A stretch of DNA of 64,000 nt from assembly GCA_963751245.1 (NCBI GenBank), contig CAVVTR010000006.1, positions 186,001-250,000 on the forward strand, read 5' to 3'. Both the position numbers and the translations under genes were made by a program. How positions within the stretch are numbered: the first letter of the stretch is position 1; every line of letters begins with the position of its first letter. Positions 19,024 to 28,695 of this stretch are shown piece after piece. The notes below the pieces were generated by a model, which saw only the letters and a list, made by a program, of their open reading frames with translations, had not been told where the DNA came from and searched no databases. Source of the DNA: CAVVTR01 sp963751245. Lineage in GTDB: Bacteria; Acidobacteriota; Thermoanaerobaculia; Thermoanaerobaculales; Thermoanaerobaculaceae.

Positions 19024-21104
19024 GCCTCCGCAGGACAGCGGGCGCCGTCGCGCTGCTCGCGCTGGGGGTGGTGGGATGCCGCAGTGCGGCGCCGCCGGTG
19101 GTGGCGCCGCCGGCTCTGGTGCCGGTGGCGACCCCGGCGCCGGTGCCCGCGCCCGTTGCCACGCCCCGGCCGCTGCCCGCTCCGCCGCCGCGGCAGCCGG
19201 CGATTCCGGCACGGACCGACATGGCCCCGCCCCTGGTGCGCATCCTCCTCGCCCAGGGGCCGGAGGTCTCGCTGGACGACCCCGGGCGGCGCTACGCCTG
19301 CGTCGTCGACGGGCGGCCCGTGGAGATCCGGGGGCCCGTCACCGCCACCGCCAGAGGGGGCGTCAACGGCTTCCAGGTCGGAGCCTTCGGCCAGCCCGAC
19401 AATGCGCGGGCCCTGGTGGTGAGGCTGCAGGCGGCGGGGTTCGATGCCCGCAGCAGCACCTCCGGAGGGCTCACCCGGGTCGTGGCAGCGGGTTCGGCGG
19501 AGGAGGCTCCGGCTTCCCTCGCCGCCCGGCTGGCCGCCGCCGGCTTTCCGGCGCCCGGCGCGGCGGTCGTGGTCAGCGCCGGCCAGGTGGAGGTGGTCGG
19601 GGAGGCCGGCGCCACCCTGCAGGGCGAGCGGATCCGCCTGGTGCCGCTCGACCCGCTGCCGTGCCGGATGGGACGAAGCGCCTACCGCGGCGGCTTCGAC
19701 CTGCGGGCGACGCAGGCGGGGGTCGGCCTGATCAACGTGCTCTCCCTCGAGAGCTACCTTCGGGGCGTCGTGCCCTCCGAGATGGGGCCGGCGCGGTTCC
19801 CGGCGCTCGAGGCGCTCAAGGCTCAGGCGGTGGCGGCCCGGACCTATGCCGTGGCCCACCTCGGGGACCACGAGGACGAGGGCTACGACCTGTGCGCCAC
19901 CCCGGCCTGCCAGGTCTATGGCGGCGTCGACGCCGAGCGCCCGCTCACGGACCGGGCGGTGGCCCGGACGGCCGGCGTGATCCTGACCTGGCAGGGGGCT
20001 CCCATCGATGCCATGTACCAGTCCACCTGCGGCGGCCACACCGAGGACGCCGCGGCGATCCTTCCCGACCGGGCGGCGCCGTACCTCGTGGGTGTCCCGT
20101 GCCGCGCGGAGAGCACGGTGCGGGTGACGGGAACGGGCGGGGCGACCGGCTGGATGGGCCCGGTAGAGAGGCTCGCCGCGGTGGCGGGACGGGTCGCCGC
20201 CATTGCGGGCGTCGCGGCGGAGCCGCGCGCGCTGGCCTCCCGGCTCGGCGGCCGCCCGGCGGGTCCGGGGATTGCCGGCCTGCTGCACGCCTTCGGACTG
20301 GACGACGCCCTCATCCTGCTCCACGGAACCGCGGGCACCGACGAGCGGCGCGAGGTGCTGGCGCTGCTCGACACCTTCAGGCTGCCCCTCGACGCGCCCG
20401 ACGGCACCATGAGCGCCGCGGCCTGGAACCTCGCCCTGGTGCTGCGGCTCGCCCAGGTGGCGGGGGCGGTGCGCACCGTCGACGGGCGCGTGCTGGCGGA
20501 CCCCGCCGGGGTGCGGGTGGTGGCCGACAAGGACGGGAGCGTCACCGAGCTGACCGGGCGCGAGATGGTCCTGGAACGGCGCGGCGGGACGTTCCGCCGT
20601 ACCGACGTCACGGTGCGTGCCGGGGCACCCGCGACGCTGTGGTGCGTCGGCGACCGGTGTCCGGCGGTGGAGATCGAGCGCTGGGAAGAGGCCGACTCCG
20701 GATCGGCGTGGTCGTGGTGGCTGCGCGACGTGCCGCTCGGGCAGGTGTCCCGGGCGCTTGGGCTCCCCGGCGTCACGGGGCTCGAGGTCGCGCGCCGCGG
20801 CGTGTCCGGCCGCGCGCTGGCCGTCTCCGTGGCCGCCGCGGCCGGGAGGCGCGAGGTGGACGGTTTCGCGTTCCGGCGGGCACTGGACCTGCCGGACACC
20901 CTTTTCGTCGTGACCCTGAGGCGGACGCCCGACGGCACCGTGGCCCACTTCGTCGGCCGGGGCTGGGGACACGGTATCGGTCTGTGCCAGAACGGAGCCT
21001 TCGGCCTCGCCCAGGCCGGGGAGACCTTCGGCGAGATCCTGGCCACGTACTACACTGGCGCAACCCTGTCCACGTGGCCGGGGAGCGGGAAGGGGAGTCA
21101 ATGA
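19020..21104 (+). CDS. SpoIID/LytB-domain lipoprotein with SPOR-like insert
   Basis: Envelope protein of 694 residues. A lipoprotein signal ends at Cys20 (LGVVGC), and a Pro/Ala-rich linker follows to about residue 65. A SPOR-like segment lies near 115-180 (NGFQVGAFG then ARALVVRLQAAGF). The SpoIID core has LSLESYLRGVVPSEM (241-255) and LKAQAVAARTYA (266-277), and ends with RGWGHGIGLCQNGA near the C-terminus. SpoIID family proteins are lytic transglycosylases acting on peptidoglycan stripped of stem peptides, and SPOR binds the same denuded glycans. The combination suggests a septal cell-wall enzyme in a non-sporulating diderm. An extra 200-residue insertion splits the core. Confidence 0.87.
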   Translation: MSLRRTAGAVALLALGVVGCRSAAPPVVAPPALVPVATPAPVPAPVATPRPLPAPPPRQPAIPARTDMAPPLVRILLAQGPEVSLDDPGRRYACVVDGRPVEIRGPVTATARGGVNGFQVGAFGQPDNARALVVRLQAAGFDARSSTSGGLTRVVAAGSAEEAPASLAARLAAAGFPAPGAAVVVSAGQVEVVGEAGATLQGERIRLVPLDPLPCRMGRSAYRGGFDLRATQAGVGLINVLSLESYLRGVVPSEMGPARFPALEALKAQAVAARTYAVAHLGDHEDEGYDLCATPACQVYGGVDAERPLTDRAVARTAGVILTWQGAPIDAMYQSTCGGHTEDAAAILPDRAAPYLVGVPCRAESTVRVTGTGGATGWMGPVERLAAVAGRVAAIAGVAAEPRALASRLGGRPAGPGIAGLLHAFGLDDALILLHGTAGTDERREVLALLDTFRLPLDAPDGTMSAAAWNLALVLRLAQVAGAVRTVDGRVLADPAGVRVVADKDGSVTELTGREMVLERRGGTFRRTDVTVRAGAPATLWCVGDRCPAVEIERWEEADSGSAWSWWLRDVPLGQVSRALGLPGVTGLEVARRGVSGRALAVSVAAAAGRREVDGFAFRRALDLPDTLFVVTLRRTPDGTVAHFVGRGWGHGIGLCQNGAFGLAQAGETFGEILATYYTGATLSTWPGSGKGSQ

Positions 21105-22243
21105 GCGAAGCCGACGCCGAGAGCGTGACGCAGATCCGGGAGATGGTTCGCGCCTTCGCGCGCACGGAGATCGGTCCCCACGTCCGGGCCTGGGACGAGG
21201 AGTCCCGCTGCCCGGTGGACGTCCTGCACCGCCTCGGCGAGCTCGGCATCCTCGGCGTGATCTTTCCCGAGGAGTACGGAGGCGCCGGGCTGGACTACCG
21301 GCACTACGTGGCCGTCATCGAAGAGCTCGGCGCCGTCGAAGGCGGTGTGGCGCTCACCGTCGCGGCACACAACTCGCTGTGCACGAACCACATCTTCAAG
21401 TTCGGCGACGACGCACAGAGACGGCGCTGGCTGCCGCGCCTGACCAGCGGAGAGATGCTGGGCGCGTGGGGTCTCACCGAGCCGGGCGCCGGCTCCGACG
21501 CCGGGGGCACGCGGACCGTGGCGGAGCGGGACGGTGGCGGGTGGGTGCTCCGCGGCAGCAAGAACTTCATCACCAACGCCTCCGTCGGCGGCGTCGTCGT
21601 GGCGATGGCCCGGACCTCCCCTGGCACCGACCATCGCGGGATCTCGGCCTTCGTCGTGCCCCTCGACAACCCGGGAGTGAGCGTCGGGAAGCATGAGGAC
21701 AAGGTGGGGATGCGGCTCTCCGACACGGCGTCGCTGATCTTCGACGACTGCCGGGTGGGGCCCGATGCGCTCCTCGGCGAGGTGGGCGACGGCTTCCGGC
21801 AGGCCATGGTGGTGCTGGACGGGGGCAGGATCTCCATCGCGGCGCTGAGCGTGGGGATCGCCAGGGGCGCGTTCGAGGCGGCCCTGGACTACGCCCGCCA
21901 GCGGGAGCAGTTCGGCCGGCCTATCGCCAGCTTCCAGGCAACCCGCTTCAAGCTTGCCGACATGGCCACCGAGCTGGACGCGGCCCGCCTCCTCACCGAG
22001 CGTGCGGCCGTCGCCAAGGATGCCGGCGAGACCACCACGCTGATGTCCTCGCAGGCCAAGCTGTACGCCTCCGAGGTGGCGGTCAGGGTGGCCGAGCAGG
22101 GCGTGCAGATCCACGGTGGCTACGGCTACATCAAGGAGTACCCTGCGGAGAAGTTCTGGCGAGACAGCAAGCTCTGCACGATCGGCGAGGGCACGAGCGA
22201 GATCCAGCGGCTCGTCATCGCCAGGGAGCTGCTGGGGTCCTGA
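21101..22243 (+). CDS. Acyl-CoA dehydrogenase (short/medium-chain, butyryl-CoA-like)
   Basis: FAD-dependent acyl-CoA dehydrogenase of standard 380-residue length. Conserved segments include LTEPGAGSDAGG (FAD/substrate loop), DRRISIAALSVGIA-like DGGRISIAAL, QREQFGRPIASFQ, QIHGGYGYIKEYP and the C-terminal GEGTSEIQRLVIAR with the catalytic Glu region. The ATG overlaps the spoIID stop (ATGA) and GGGGAG lies upstream. It leads into meaB and the epimerase, so the operon seems to serve short-chain or propionyl-CoA metabolism, with reducing equivalents passed to ETF. Exact chain-length preference is not readable. Confidence 0.93.
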   Translation: MSEADAESVTQIREMVRAFARTEIGPHVRAWDEESRCPVDVLHRLGELGILGVIFPEEYGGAGLDYRHYVAVIEELGAVEGGVALTVAAHNSLCTNHIFKFGDDAQRRRWLPRLTSGEMLGAWGLTEPGAGSDAGGTRTVAERDGGGWVLRGSKNFITNASVGGVVVAMARTSPGTDHRGISAFVVPLDNPGVSVGKHEDKVGMRLSDTASLIFDDCRVGPDALLGEVGDGFRQAMVVLDGGRISIAALSVGIARGAFEAALDYARQREQFGRPIASFQATRFKLADMATELDAARLLTERAAVAKDAGETTTLMSSQAKLYASEVAVRVAEQGVQIHGGYGYIKEYPAEKFWRDSKLCTIGEGTSEIQRLVIARELLGS

Positions 22244-22248
22244 GCCCT

Positions 22249-23196
22249 GTGGCCGTTGCCCAGACGCTGGCCGACGAGGTGCGCGGCGGGAAGCTGCGCG
22301 GCATCTCGAGGGCGCTGAGCCTGGTGGAGCAGGGCGGCGCGGAGGCGGAAGCCCTCATGGCCGCCCTTCGGCAGCCGGAGCGCCAGGCGCGCCTGCTGGG
22401 CGTGACCGGCGCCTTCGGTGTGGGCAAGAGCACCCTGGTGGAAGCGCTCGGCACGGCGCTGTTGCGGCGAGGGGAGAAGGTCGCCGTGCTGGCGGTCGAC
22501 CCGTCGAGCCCGTTCACGGGGGGCGCGCTTCTAGGTGACCGGATCCGCATGAACACCCTCGCCGCCCTGGGCGGTTTCGTCCGCTCGATGGCGACCCGGG
22601 GAGCACTGGGAGGGCTGGCGGCGGCGGCCGCGGACGCCGTCGACGTGCTCGAGGCGGCGGGCTTCTCCTGGGTTGTGGTGGAGACCGTCGGCGTCGGGCA
22701 GGACGAGGTGGACGTCGCCATGGAGGTGGAGACGGTCGTCGTGACGCTCATGCCCGGGGCGGGGGACGACGTGCAGACTGCCAAGGCCGGGCTGCTCGAG
22801 ATCGGCGACGTGTTCGCCGTGAACAAGGCGGATCGTCCCGGCGCCGACGCGGTCGTCGCGGCGCTGGAGGGCATGCTCGACCTCGCCCCGGCCGCACGCT
22901 GGCGTCCCCCGGTGGTGCGCACGGCAGCGCGCAGCGGAGAAGGCGTGGAGGGGTTGCTTGAAGCCGTCGAGGCGCACCAGCGCCACCTGGACGAGGCCGG
23001 ACGGCGCGAGGAGAAGCGGCGGCGGCGCCTGGCGCACCGGATCGAGAAGCTGCTGGCGGCCCTCGTGGTGGAGCGGACCCGGCGCCTGGACGGTGCCCGG
23101 CGGGCGGCCATCCTCTCCGAGTGCGGGGACGGCGGCCTGGACCCCTACGCCGCCGCGCGCCGCCTGTTCGCCGCCCTGTTCGAGGAGAGACCATGA
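22249..23196 (+). CDS. meaB: Methylmalonyl-CoA mutase GTPase chaperone MeaB/ArgK
   Basis: G3E-family GTPase that gates cobalamin loading and protects methylmalonyl-CoA mutase. The 315 residues have a P-loop at 54-62, but it reads GAFGVGKST instead of the usual GxPGAGKST. DPSSPFTGGALLGDRIRM, ETVGVGQDEVDVA and the NKAD guanine-specificity motif are typical MeaB. GTG start, five bases after the dehydrogenase stop, then a 4-base overlap with the epimerase gene. No mutase subunit lies in the window, so the protein it serves is encoded elsewhere. Confidence 0.93.
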   Translation: MAVAQTLADEVRGGKLRGISRALSLVEQGGAEAEALMAALRQPERQARLLGVTGAFGVGKSTLVEALGTALLRRGEKVAVLAVDPSSPFTGGALLGDRIRMNTLAALGGFVRSMATRGALGGLAAAAADAVDVLEAAGFSWVVVETVGVGQDEVDVAMEVETVVVTLMPGAGDDVQTAKAGLLEIGDVFAVNKADRPGADAVVAALEGMLDLAPAARWRPPVVRTAARSGEGVEGLLEAVEAHQRHLDEAGRREEKRRRRLAHRIEKLLAALVVERTRRLDGARRAAILSECGDGGLDPYAAARRLFAALFEERP

Positions 23197-23594
23197 AGAC
23201 CATCGATCACATCGGCATCGCCGTCCGTTCCATCGAGGAGCGCGTGGGCCTCTACCGCGCCCTCGGCCTGGAGCCACGCGGCGGCGAGGAGGTGGCGGGC
23301 CAGAAGGTTCGTGTCGCGTTCCTGCCCGTGGAGGGGACGCGCCTGGAGCTGCTCGAGCCCACGGCGGAGGATTCGCCGGTGGCGGCGTTCATCGCCAAGC
23401 GTGGCGAGGGGCTGCATCACATCTGCTTCCGGGTGGAGGACATCCGGGCGACCATGCGGCAGCTGGAGGCGGAGGGCTTCCAGCTCCTCTCCCCCGAGCC
23501 GCTCCCAGGGGCCCACGGCAGCCTGGTGTGTTTCGTCCATCCCCGTTCCGGCGGTGGCGTGCTCATCGAGCTGGCCCAATCGCCGGGGCCCTGA
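23193..23594 (+). CDS. mce: Methylmalonyl-CoA epimerase
   Basis: Interconverts (S)- and (R)-methylmalonyl-CoA in the propionyl-CoA/succinyl-CoA route. A 133-residue VOC-fold protein of standard size. Likely metal ligands are His6 (IDHIGIAV), the GLHHICFRV histidine (His76) and Glu126 (VLIELAQ). The start overlaps the meaB stop (ATGA). The operon order dehydrogenase, meaB, epimerase fits odd-chain or branched-chain acyl-CoA catabolism. Confidence 0.93.
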   Translation: MKTIDHIGIAVRSIEERVGLYRALGLEPRGGEEVAGQKVRVAFLPVEGTRLELLEPTAEDSPVAAFIAKRGEGLHHICFRVEDIRATMRQLEAEGFQLLSPEPLPGAHGSLVCFVHPRSGGGVLIELAQSPGP

Positions 23595-23597
23595 GCC

Positions 23598-23942
23598 ATG
23601 AGCCCCGGCGACCTCGTCGTGGTCTCCTGCGGCGCTCCCAGGGAGAAGTTCTGGGGCGTGCTGGAGGCGCTGGACGTGGCCGGCGTCACCCTGCGCGCGG
23701 TGGCCCTGGAAGCCTTCGATGACTGGATGCGCCAGTTCGTCACCGGCGCCCCTGTCCTGCTGGGCTCGGTGACCCTCTTCCTGCCGGCGCACCGGTTGGA
23801 GCGCGTCGAGCTCGACGAGAGCAGCGAAGGCGCGGAGGGTCTCGGCGACCGCTTCCTGCGCCTGACGCGGCGCGACCCGGTGGAGGCGCTCCGTTCGCGG
23901 CGGTGCCCTCAGCCCTCGCGGGGGGAGTGTCCGGAGACGTAG
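23598..23942 (+). CDS. Unknown protein downstream of the epimerase
   Basis: A 114-residue protein without recognised domain. It begins PGDLVVVSCGAPREKFWGVLEALDVAGVTLRAVAL, a beta-rich start suggestive of a small barrel, and later has LPAHRLERVELDES. Translation could be coupled to the epimerase stop three bases upstream. The last 34 bases overlap the convergent methyltransferase gene, and that tail (RSRRCPQPSRGECPET) is probably not conserved. Third codon positions are GC-rich, supporting a real gene. Confidence 0.6.
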   Translation: MSPGDLVVVSCGAPREKFWGVLEALDVAGVTLRAVALEAFDDWMRQFVTGAPVLLGSVTLFLPAHRLERVELDESSEGAEGLGDRFLRLTRRDPVEALRSRRCPQPSRGECPET

Positions 23943-24631
23943 GCCATGTGAGCCGCCAGAGCGCGGAGGATGGCCAGCTCCCGGCGGGTTGGCACGCTCC
24001 GCCCCACCCAGCGTCTCAGCTGGTCCATCACCCTGTCCGGGTTCGCGGGGTCGAGGAAGCCGGTGTCCAGCAGCACGCCACGGAGCTGTCCGAGGGCCGC
24101 GTCGAGCTCCCCGGCGGAGGCCGGGCCGTCCATCTCGCCGCGCGGCCGCGGGACCTGGAAGGAGTCGGGCGCCAGGGCTGCCGTGACGATTCCCACCGCC
24201 TGCGCCAGATTGAGCACCGGTGCCGCTGGGTTGGTCGGGACCGTGAGCAGCATGGTGCAGGCCCGCAGCTCCTCGTGGGACAGGCCGCTGCGCTCCGGGC
24301 CGAACACCAGCGCGACCCGCTCCGCGCCGCTGCCGGCCAGGCGCATGCGCACCTCGGAGGGGGTCTCCAGCCCCCGCGGATCACGGTTCCTGGAGGACGT
24401 GGTCGCCACCACCGCGTCGGCCTCCGACACGGCCTCGGCCAGGGAGTCCACCGTCCTCACGTCGACCACGTCCTCGCACCCCGTCGACATTCGCATGTAC
24501 TCGATGTCCTCCATGGAGCAGGAGGGATTGACGAGGACGAGGCGCGCGACCCCGAGGTTGGCGGCGACGCGGACGGCGGACCCCAGGTTCCCGGCGTAGC
24601 GGGAACGCACCAACACGACGGTCAGCTGCAT
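23909..24631 (-). CDS. trmJ: SPOUT RNA methyltransferase, TrmJ-like
   Basis: SpoU/TrmH-family 2'-O-methyltransferase; TrmJ modifies nucleotide 32 of the tRNA anticodon loop. The 240 residues start with a VVLVRSRYAGNLGSAVRVAANLG motif-1 segment. They continue with LVFGPERSGLSHEEL (motif 2, trefoil knot) and LNLAQAVGIV (motif 3, SAM site). A helical C-terminal extension as in TrmJ follows. The ATG lies six bases after a TATGAT -10-like box with no Shine-Dalgarno. It is convergent with the epimerase operon. Confidence 0.85.
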   Translation of the reverse strand: MQLTVVLVRSRYAGNLGSAVRVAANLGVARLVLVNPSCSMEDIEYMRMSTGCEDVVDVRTVDSLAEAVSEADAVVATTSSRNRDPRGLETPSEVRMRLAGSGAERVALVFGPERSGLSHEELRACTMLLTVPTNPAAPVLNLAQAVGIVTAALAPDSFQVPRPRGEMDGPASAGELDAALGQLRGVLLDTGFLDPANPDRVMDQLRRWVGRSVPTRRELAILRALAAHMAYVSGHSPREG

Positions 24632-24637
24632 CGGCGC

Positions 24638-24643
24638 ATCATA
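24638..24643 (-). promoter_or_regulatory. Leaderless -10 box for the TrmJ-like gene
   Basis: TATGAT on the minus strand (5/6 to consensus) ends six bases before the ATG at 24631. It lies in the 20-base gap behind the ABC exporter gene, implying independent transcription. Confidence 0.5.
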
Positions 24644-24651
24644 CCCGCGCC

Positions 24652-26409
<1,758 letters not shown>

Positions 26410-26415
26410 GGGGCA

Positions 26416-26421
26416 AGACTA
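26416..26421 (-). promoter_or_regulatory. Leaderless -10 box for the ABC exporter gene
   Basis: TAGTCT on the minus strand ends six bases before the GTG at 26409. It is a weak match (3/6) but has the same spacing as other genes here. Confidence 0.35.
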
Positions 26422-26456
26422 GCACCGTCGCCCGGGACCTCCGGAGCGCGCCGTGT

Positions 26457-26462
26457 GACAAT
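26457..26462 (+). promoter_or_regulatory. Leaderless -10 box for the acyltransferase gene
   Basis: GACAAT ends six bases before the GTG at 26469, which supports that start over the GTG at 26463. Confidence 0.35.
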
Positions 26463-26468
26463 GTGGCG

Positions 26469-27116
26469 GTGAAGGAACGGGGCTGGTACCGCACGGGGCT
26501 CCTGCTGGGGGGGCTGGTCCGGGTGTGGCGGACGACGCTGCGCATCGAGGCCGTGAACCGGGAAGCGCTCGCCGGCCCGTGCGTCCTGGCGGTGTGGCAC
26601 GGCAGGCTGATGGGCGTCCTCATGGACCAGGCGGGCTCCGGGCTGGTGACCATGGCGAGCCGCTCCGCGGACGGCGCCCTCGCCGCCGGAGCCGTCCGGG
26701 CGCTGGGGCTGTGCGTCACGCGGGGCTCGAGCTCCCGCGGCGGCGGGGAGGCCCTGATGGAGATGCGGGCGGCGCTGCGCGGCGGTGCGCCGCGGGCCGC
26801 CCTCACCGTGGACGGTCCCCACGGCCCGTGGCGGCGGGTGCAGGCCGGGGCGGTGGTGCTGGCCCGGCGCCTCGCCATCCCCCTCGTGCCCGCCACGTTC
26901 TCGTGCCGCCGAGGCTCCGTGCTCGGGTCGTGGGACCGCATGCTCCTGCCCAGGCCGTTCACCCGCGTCGTCGTCGCCTACGGCGAGCCCTGGGAGCCCG
27001 CCCGCCTGCGCGTCAGGAGCGAGGAGGCGACGGCGGCCATCGCCGAGGACATCGACCGTCTCACCGCCCGGCTCGACGAGGCTGTGGCGGGCCGCCGCCT
27101 CTGGGCCGATCCGTGA
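26469..27116 (+). CDS. DUF374 lysophospholipid acyltransferase-like protein
   Basis: A 215-residue member of the DUF374 family, related to PlsC/LpxL acyltransferases. Key segments: LAVWHGRLMGVL (residues 40-51, with the His of the HX-type motif), TMASRSADGALAAGAVRALG, RGSSSRGGGEAL and LTVDGPHGP (113-121), the substrate-binding motif of the family. A hydrophobic N-terminal helix suggests membrane association. Family members are proposed to acylate lipid A or other lipids. The stop overlaps the next GTG. It is divergent from the ABC exporter. Confidence 0.85.
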   Translation: MKERGWYRTGLLLGGLVRVWRTTLRIEAVNREALAGPCVLAVWHGRLMGVLMDQAGSGLVTMASRSADGALAAGAVRALGLCVTRGSSSRGGGEALMEMRAALRGGAPRAALTVDGPHGPWRRVQAGAVVLARRLAIPLVPATFSCRRGSVLGSWDRMLLPRPFTRVVVAYGEPWEPARLRVRSEEATAAIAEDIDRLTARLDEAVAGRRLWADP

Positions 27117-27748
27117 GGCCTCTCAGGGGTTGCCTCGCCGTCGTGTCTCTGCCCGCTGTGCTCGTGGGCGGCACCGTCGCCATGGTCCGTCGTTCGGTGC
27201 GCGTGCGCCGCCGCGGGAGCACGTTGCGGGCCAGGGTCAGCCGCCGCGCGGGCAACCCCGCGCGCGTCCTGTGCACGCTGGGGGTCCCGTCCGGGCGCGT
27301 CGCCGAGGTGGCCGTGGCGCTGGCCACCGGGGTCGCGGAGGCGGCGGCCGCGGCGGGGCTCCACCTCGGCATGGTCACGGCCGTCCCCGACGAGGACCCG
27401 GTGCTCGTCACGGTGGCACCGCGACGGGACCTGGTGGCCGACCGGGTGGAACGGTCCATCCTGGTAGGCGCGTCCCGTCTCCACCCGCACGCGTGGCTGA
27501 CCCTCTCACCGGGCACATACCTGGCGCAGGCGGTCCCCCCCTTCGAGCCCTTCCCGGCGACGCCGGACCGCCTCGCCGCGCTGGTCTCCCGGGGACGCTG
27601 CCGGCACGCCCTCCTGGTCGAGATCCGGCCGGGAGACGTGGAGTGGCGCGTGAGCCTCACCCTCCTGGCCGCGCCCGCGGAGGCCCGCAGCGCCGTCAAC
27701 CTGGCCCGGCGCGCCCTGGCGAGGCTTCCCGGGTGGTCCTCCGGCTGA
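27113..27748 (+). CDS. Unknown protein coupled to the DUF374 acyltransferase
   Basis: Not recognised. A 211-residue frame whose GTG overlaps the DUF374 stop (GTGA). A hydrophobic N-terminal segment (LAVVSLPAVLVGGTVAMV) is followed by a very basic stretch (RRSVRVRRRGSTLRARVSRR), suggesting a membrane anchor with the bulk inside the cell. The rest alternates Val/Ala/Arg-rich strands and helices with no motif. Codon third positions are GC-rich, and no competing gene exists on the other strand. It could be a divergent member of an envelope family. Confidence 0.5.
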   Translation: MRPLRGCLAVVSLPAVLVGGTVAMVRRSVRVRRRGSTLRARVSRRAGNPARVLCTLGVPSGRVAEVAVALATGVAEAAAAAGLHLGMVTAVPDEDPVLVTVAPRRDLVADRVERSILVGASRLHPHAWLTLSPGTYLAQAVPPFEPFPATPDRLAALVSRGRCRHALLVEIRPGDVEWRVSLTLLAAPAEARSAVNLARRALARLPGWSSG

Positions 27749-27762
27749 CGGACGTGCTGCGC

Positions 27763-28695
27763 TCAGCGGCGTTCGCGGTCGCGGGCGCGCAGATCGTCGA
27801 GGAGCCGGCGGTTGACCGCGGTCAGGTCCGCCAGAAAGCCGAGCACTCCGAGCTGGACGCCCAGAAGCGTGAGCACGGCACCGGCCAGGAGGGACTGCAT
27901 GTGCCCTGCCGGCGAGACGCCGGTGAAGAAGAAGAGAAGGAACCGCGCGAAGAGGACCGCGCCGGCCAGGGCAGAGGCGCCGCCGAGGATCAGCAGCGCC
28001 TTCAGCGGCCGGTAGAGGAACACGAGCCGCAGGAGGGTGGCGATGGACAGCATCACGTAGCCGGTGTTGGTGCGGAAGAGCCGCGAGGGGCGGGACGTGG
28101 GGCGCGCCGCGACGGGTACCGACGCCACCGTCAGCCCGGACTGTCCCGCCTGGATCAGGGTCTCCAGGGTGTAGGTGAAGGTCGTGAAGCAGTTGAGCCG
28201 CGCGGCGGCGTGCCGCGAGAAGGCGCGGAACCCCGTGGTGGCGTCCGGCGCGGGCACTCCGGACAGGAGTCGGACGGCGGCGGCGCCGGCACGCTGGAGA
28301 AGGCGCTTGGAGGGGGAGAAGTGGCCGAGGCTCGCGACGCCGCGGTCGCCGAGCACCATGTCGGCCTCGCCTGCGAGGATGGGGGCGACCAGCGCTGCGA
28401 TCCCGGCGGGGTCGTACTGTCCGTCCGCGTCGGTGTTGACGATGACGTCGGCGCCGCGCCGGAGGGAGGCCTCGATCCCCGCCGTGAATGCACTGGCCAG
28501 ACCCCGGTGGAGCGGCAGCCGGACCACCGCCGCCCCCGCGGCGCCGGCCGCTTCCGACGTGGCGTCCGAGGAACCGTCGTCCACCACCAACACCTCGACC
28601 TCGTCGAACCCGGGGACCGCCCCGGGCAGCTCGGCGAGGGTGGCGGGGAGGTGCGCGGCCTCGTTCCACGCGGGTACCTGGATCACGAGCTTCAC
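27763..28695 (-). CDS. GT2 glycosyltransferase with C-terminal membrane anchor (DPM1/GtrB-like)
   Basis: Transfers a sugar from a nucleotide sugar to a lipid carrier such as undecaprenyl phosphate. The 310 residues have a GT-A domain: VIQVPAWNEA at the N-terminus, VVDDGSSD (Asp39-40) and the DxD-type TDADGQYDP near 88-96. Two C-terminal hydrophobic segments (about 225-260 and 265-290) precede a basic tail. The GTG overlaps the stop of the upstream YfhO-like gene (GTGA), with GGAGGGG upstream. Together they look like a lipid-linked sugar donor synthase plus a multi-spanning glycosyltransferase. Confidence 0.88.
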   Translation of the reverse strand: MKLVIQVPAWNEAAHLPATLAELPGAVPGFDEVEVLVVDDGSSDATSEAAGAAGAAVVRLPLHRGLASAFTAGIEASLRRGADVIVNTDADGQYDPAGIAALVAPILAGEADMVLGDRGVASLGHFSPSKRLLQRAGAAAVRLLSGVPAPDATTGFRAFSRHAAARLNCFTTFTYTLETLIQAGQSGLTVASVPVAARPTSRPSRLFRTNTGYVMLSIATLLRLVFLYRPLKALLILGGASALAGAVLFARFLLFFFTGVSPAGHMQSLLAGAVLTLLGVQLGVLGFLADLTAVNRRLLDDLRARDRERR

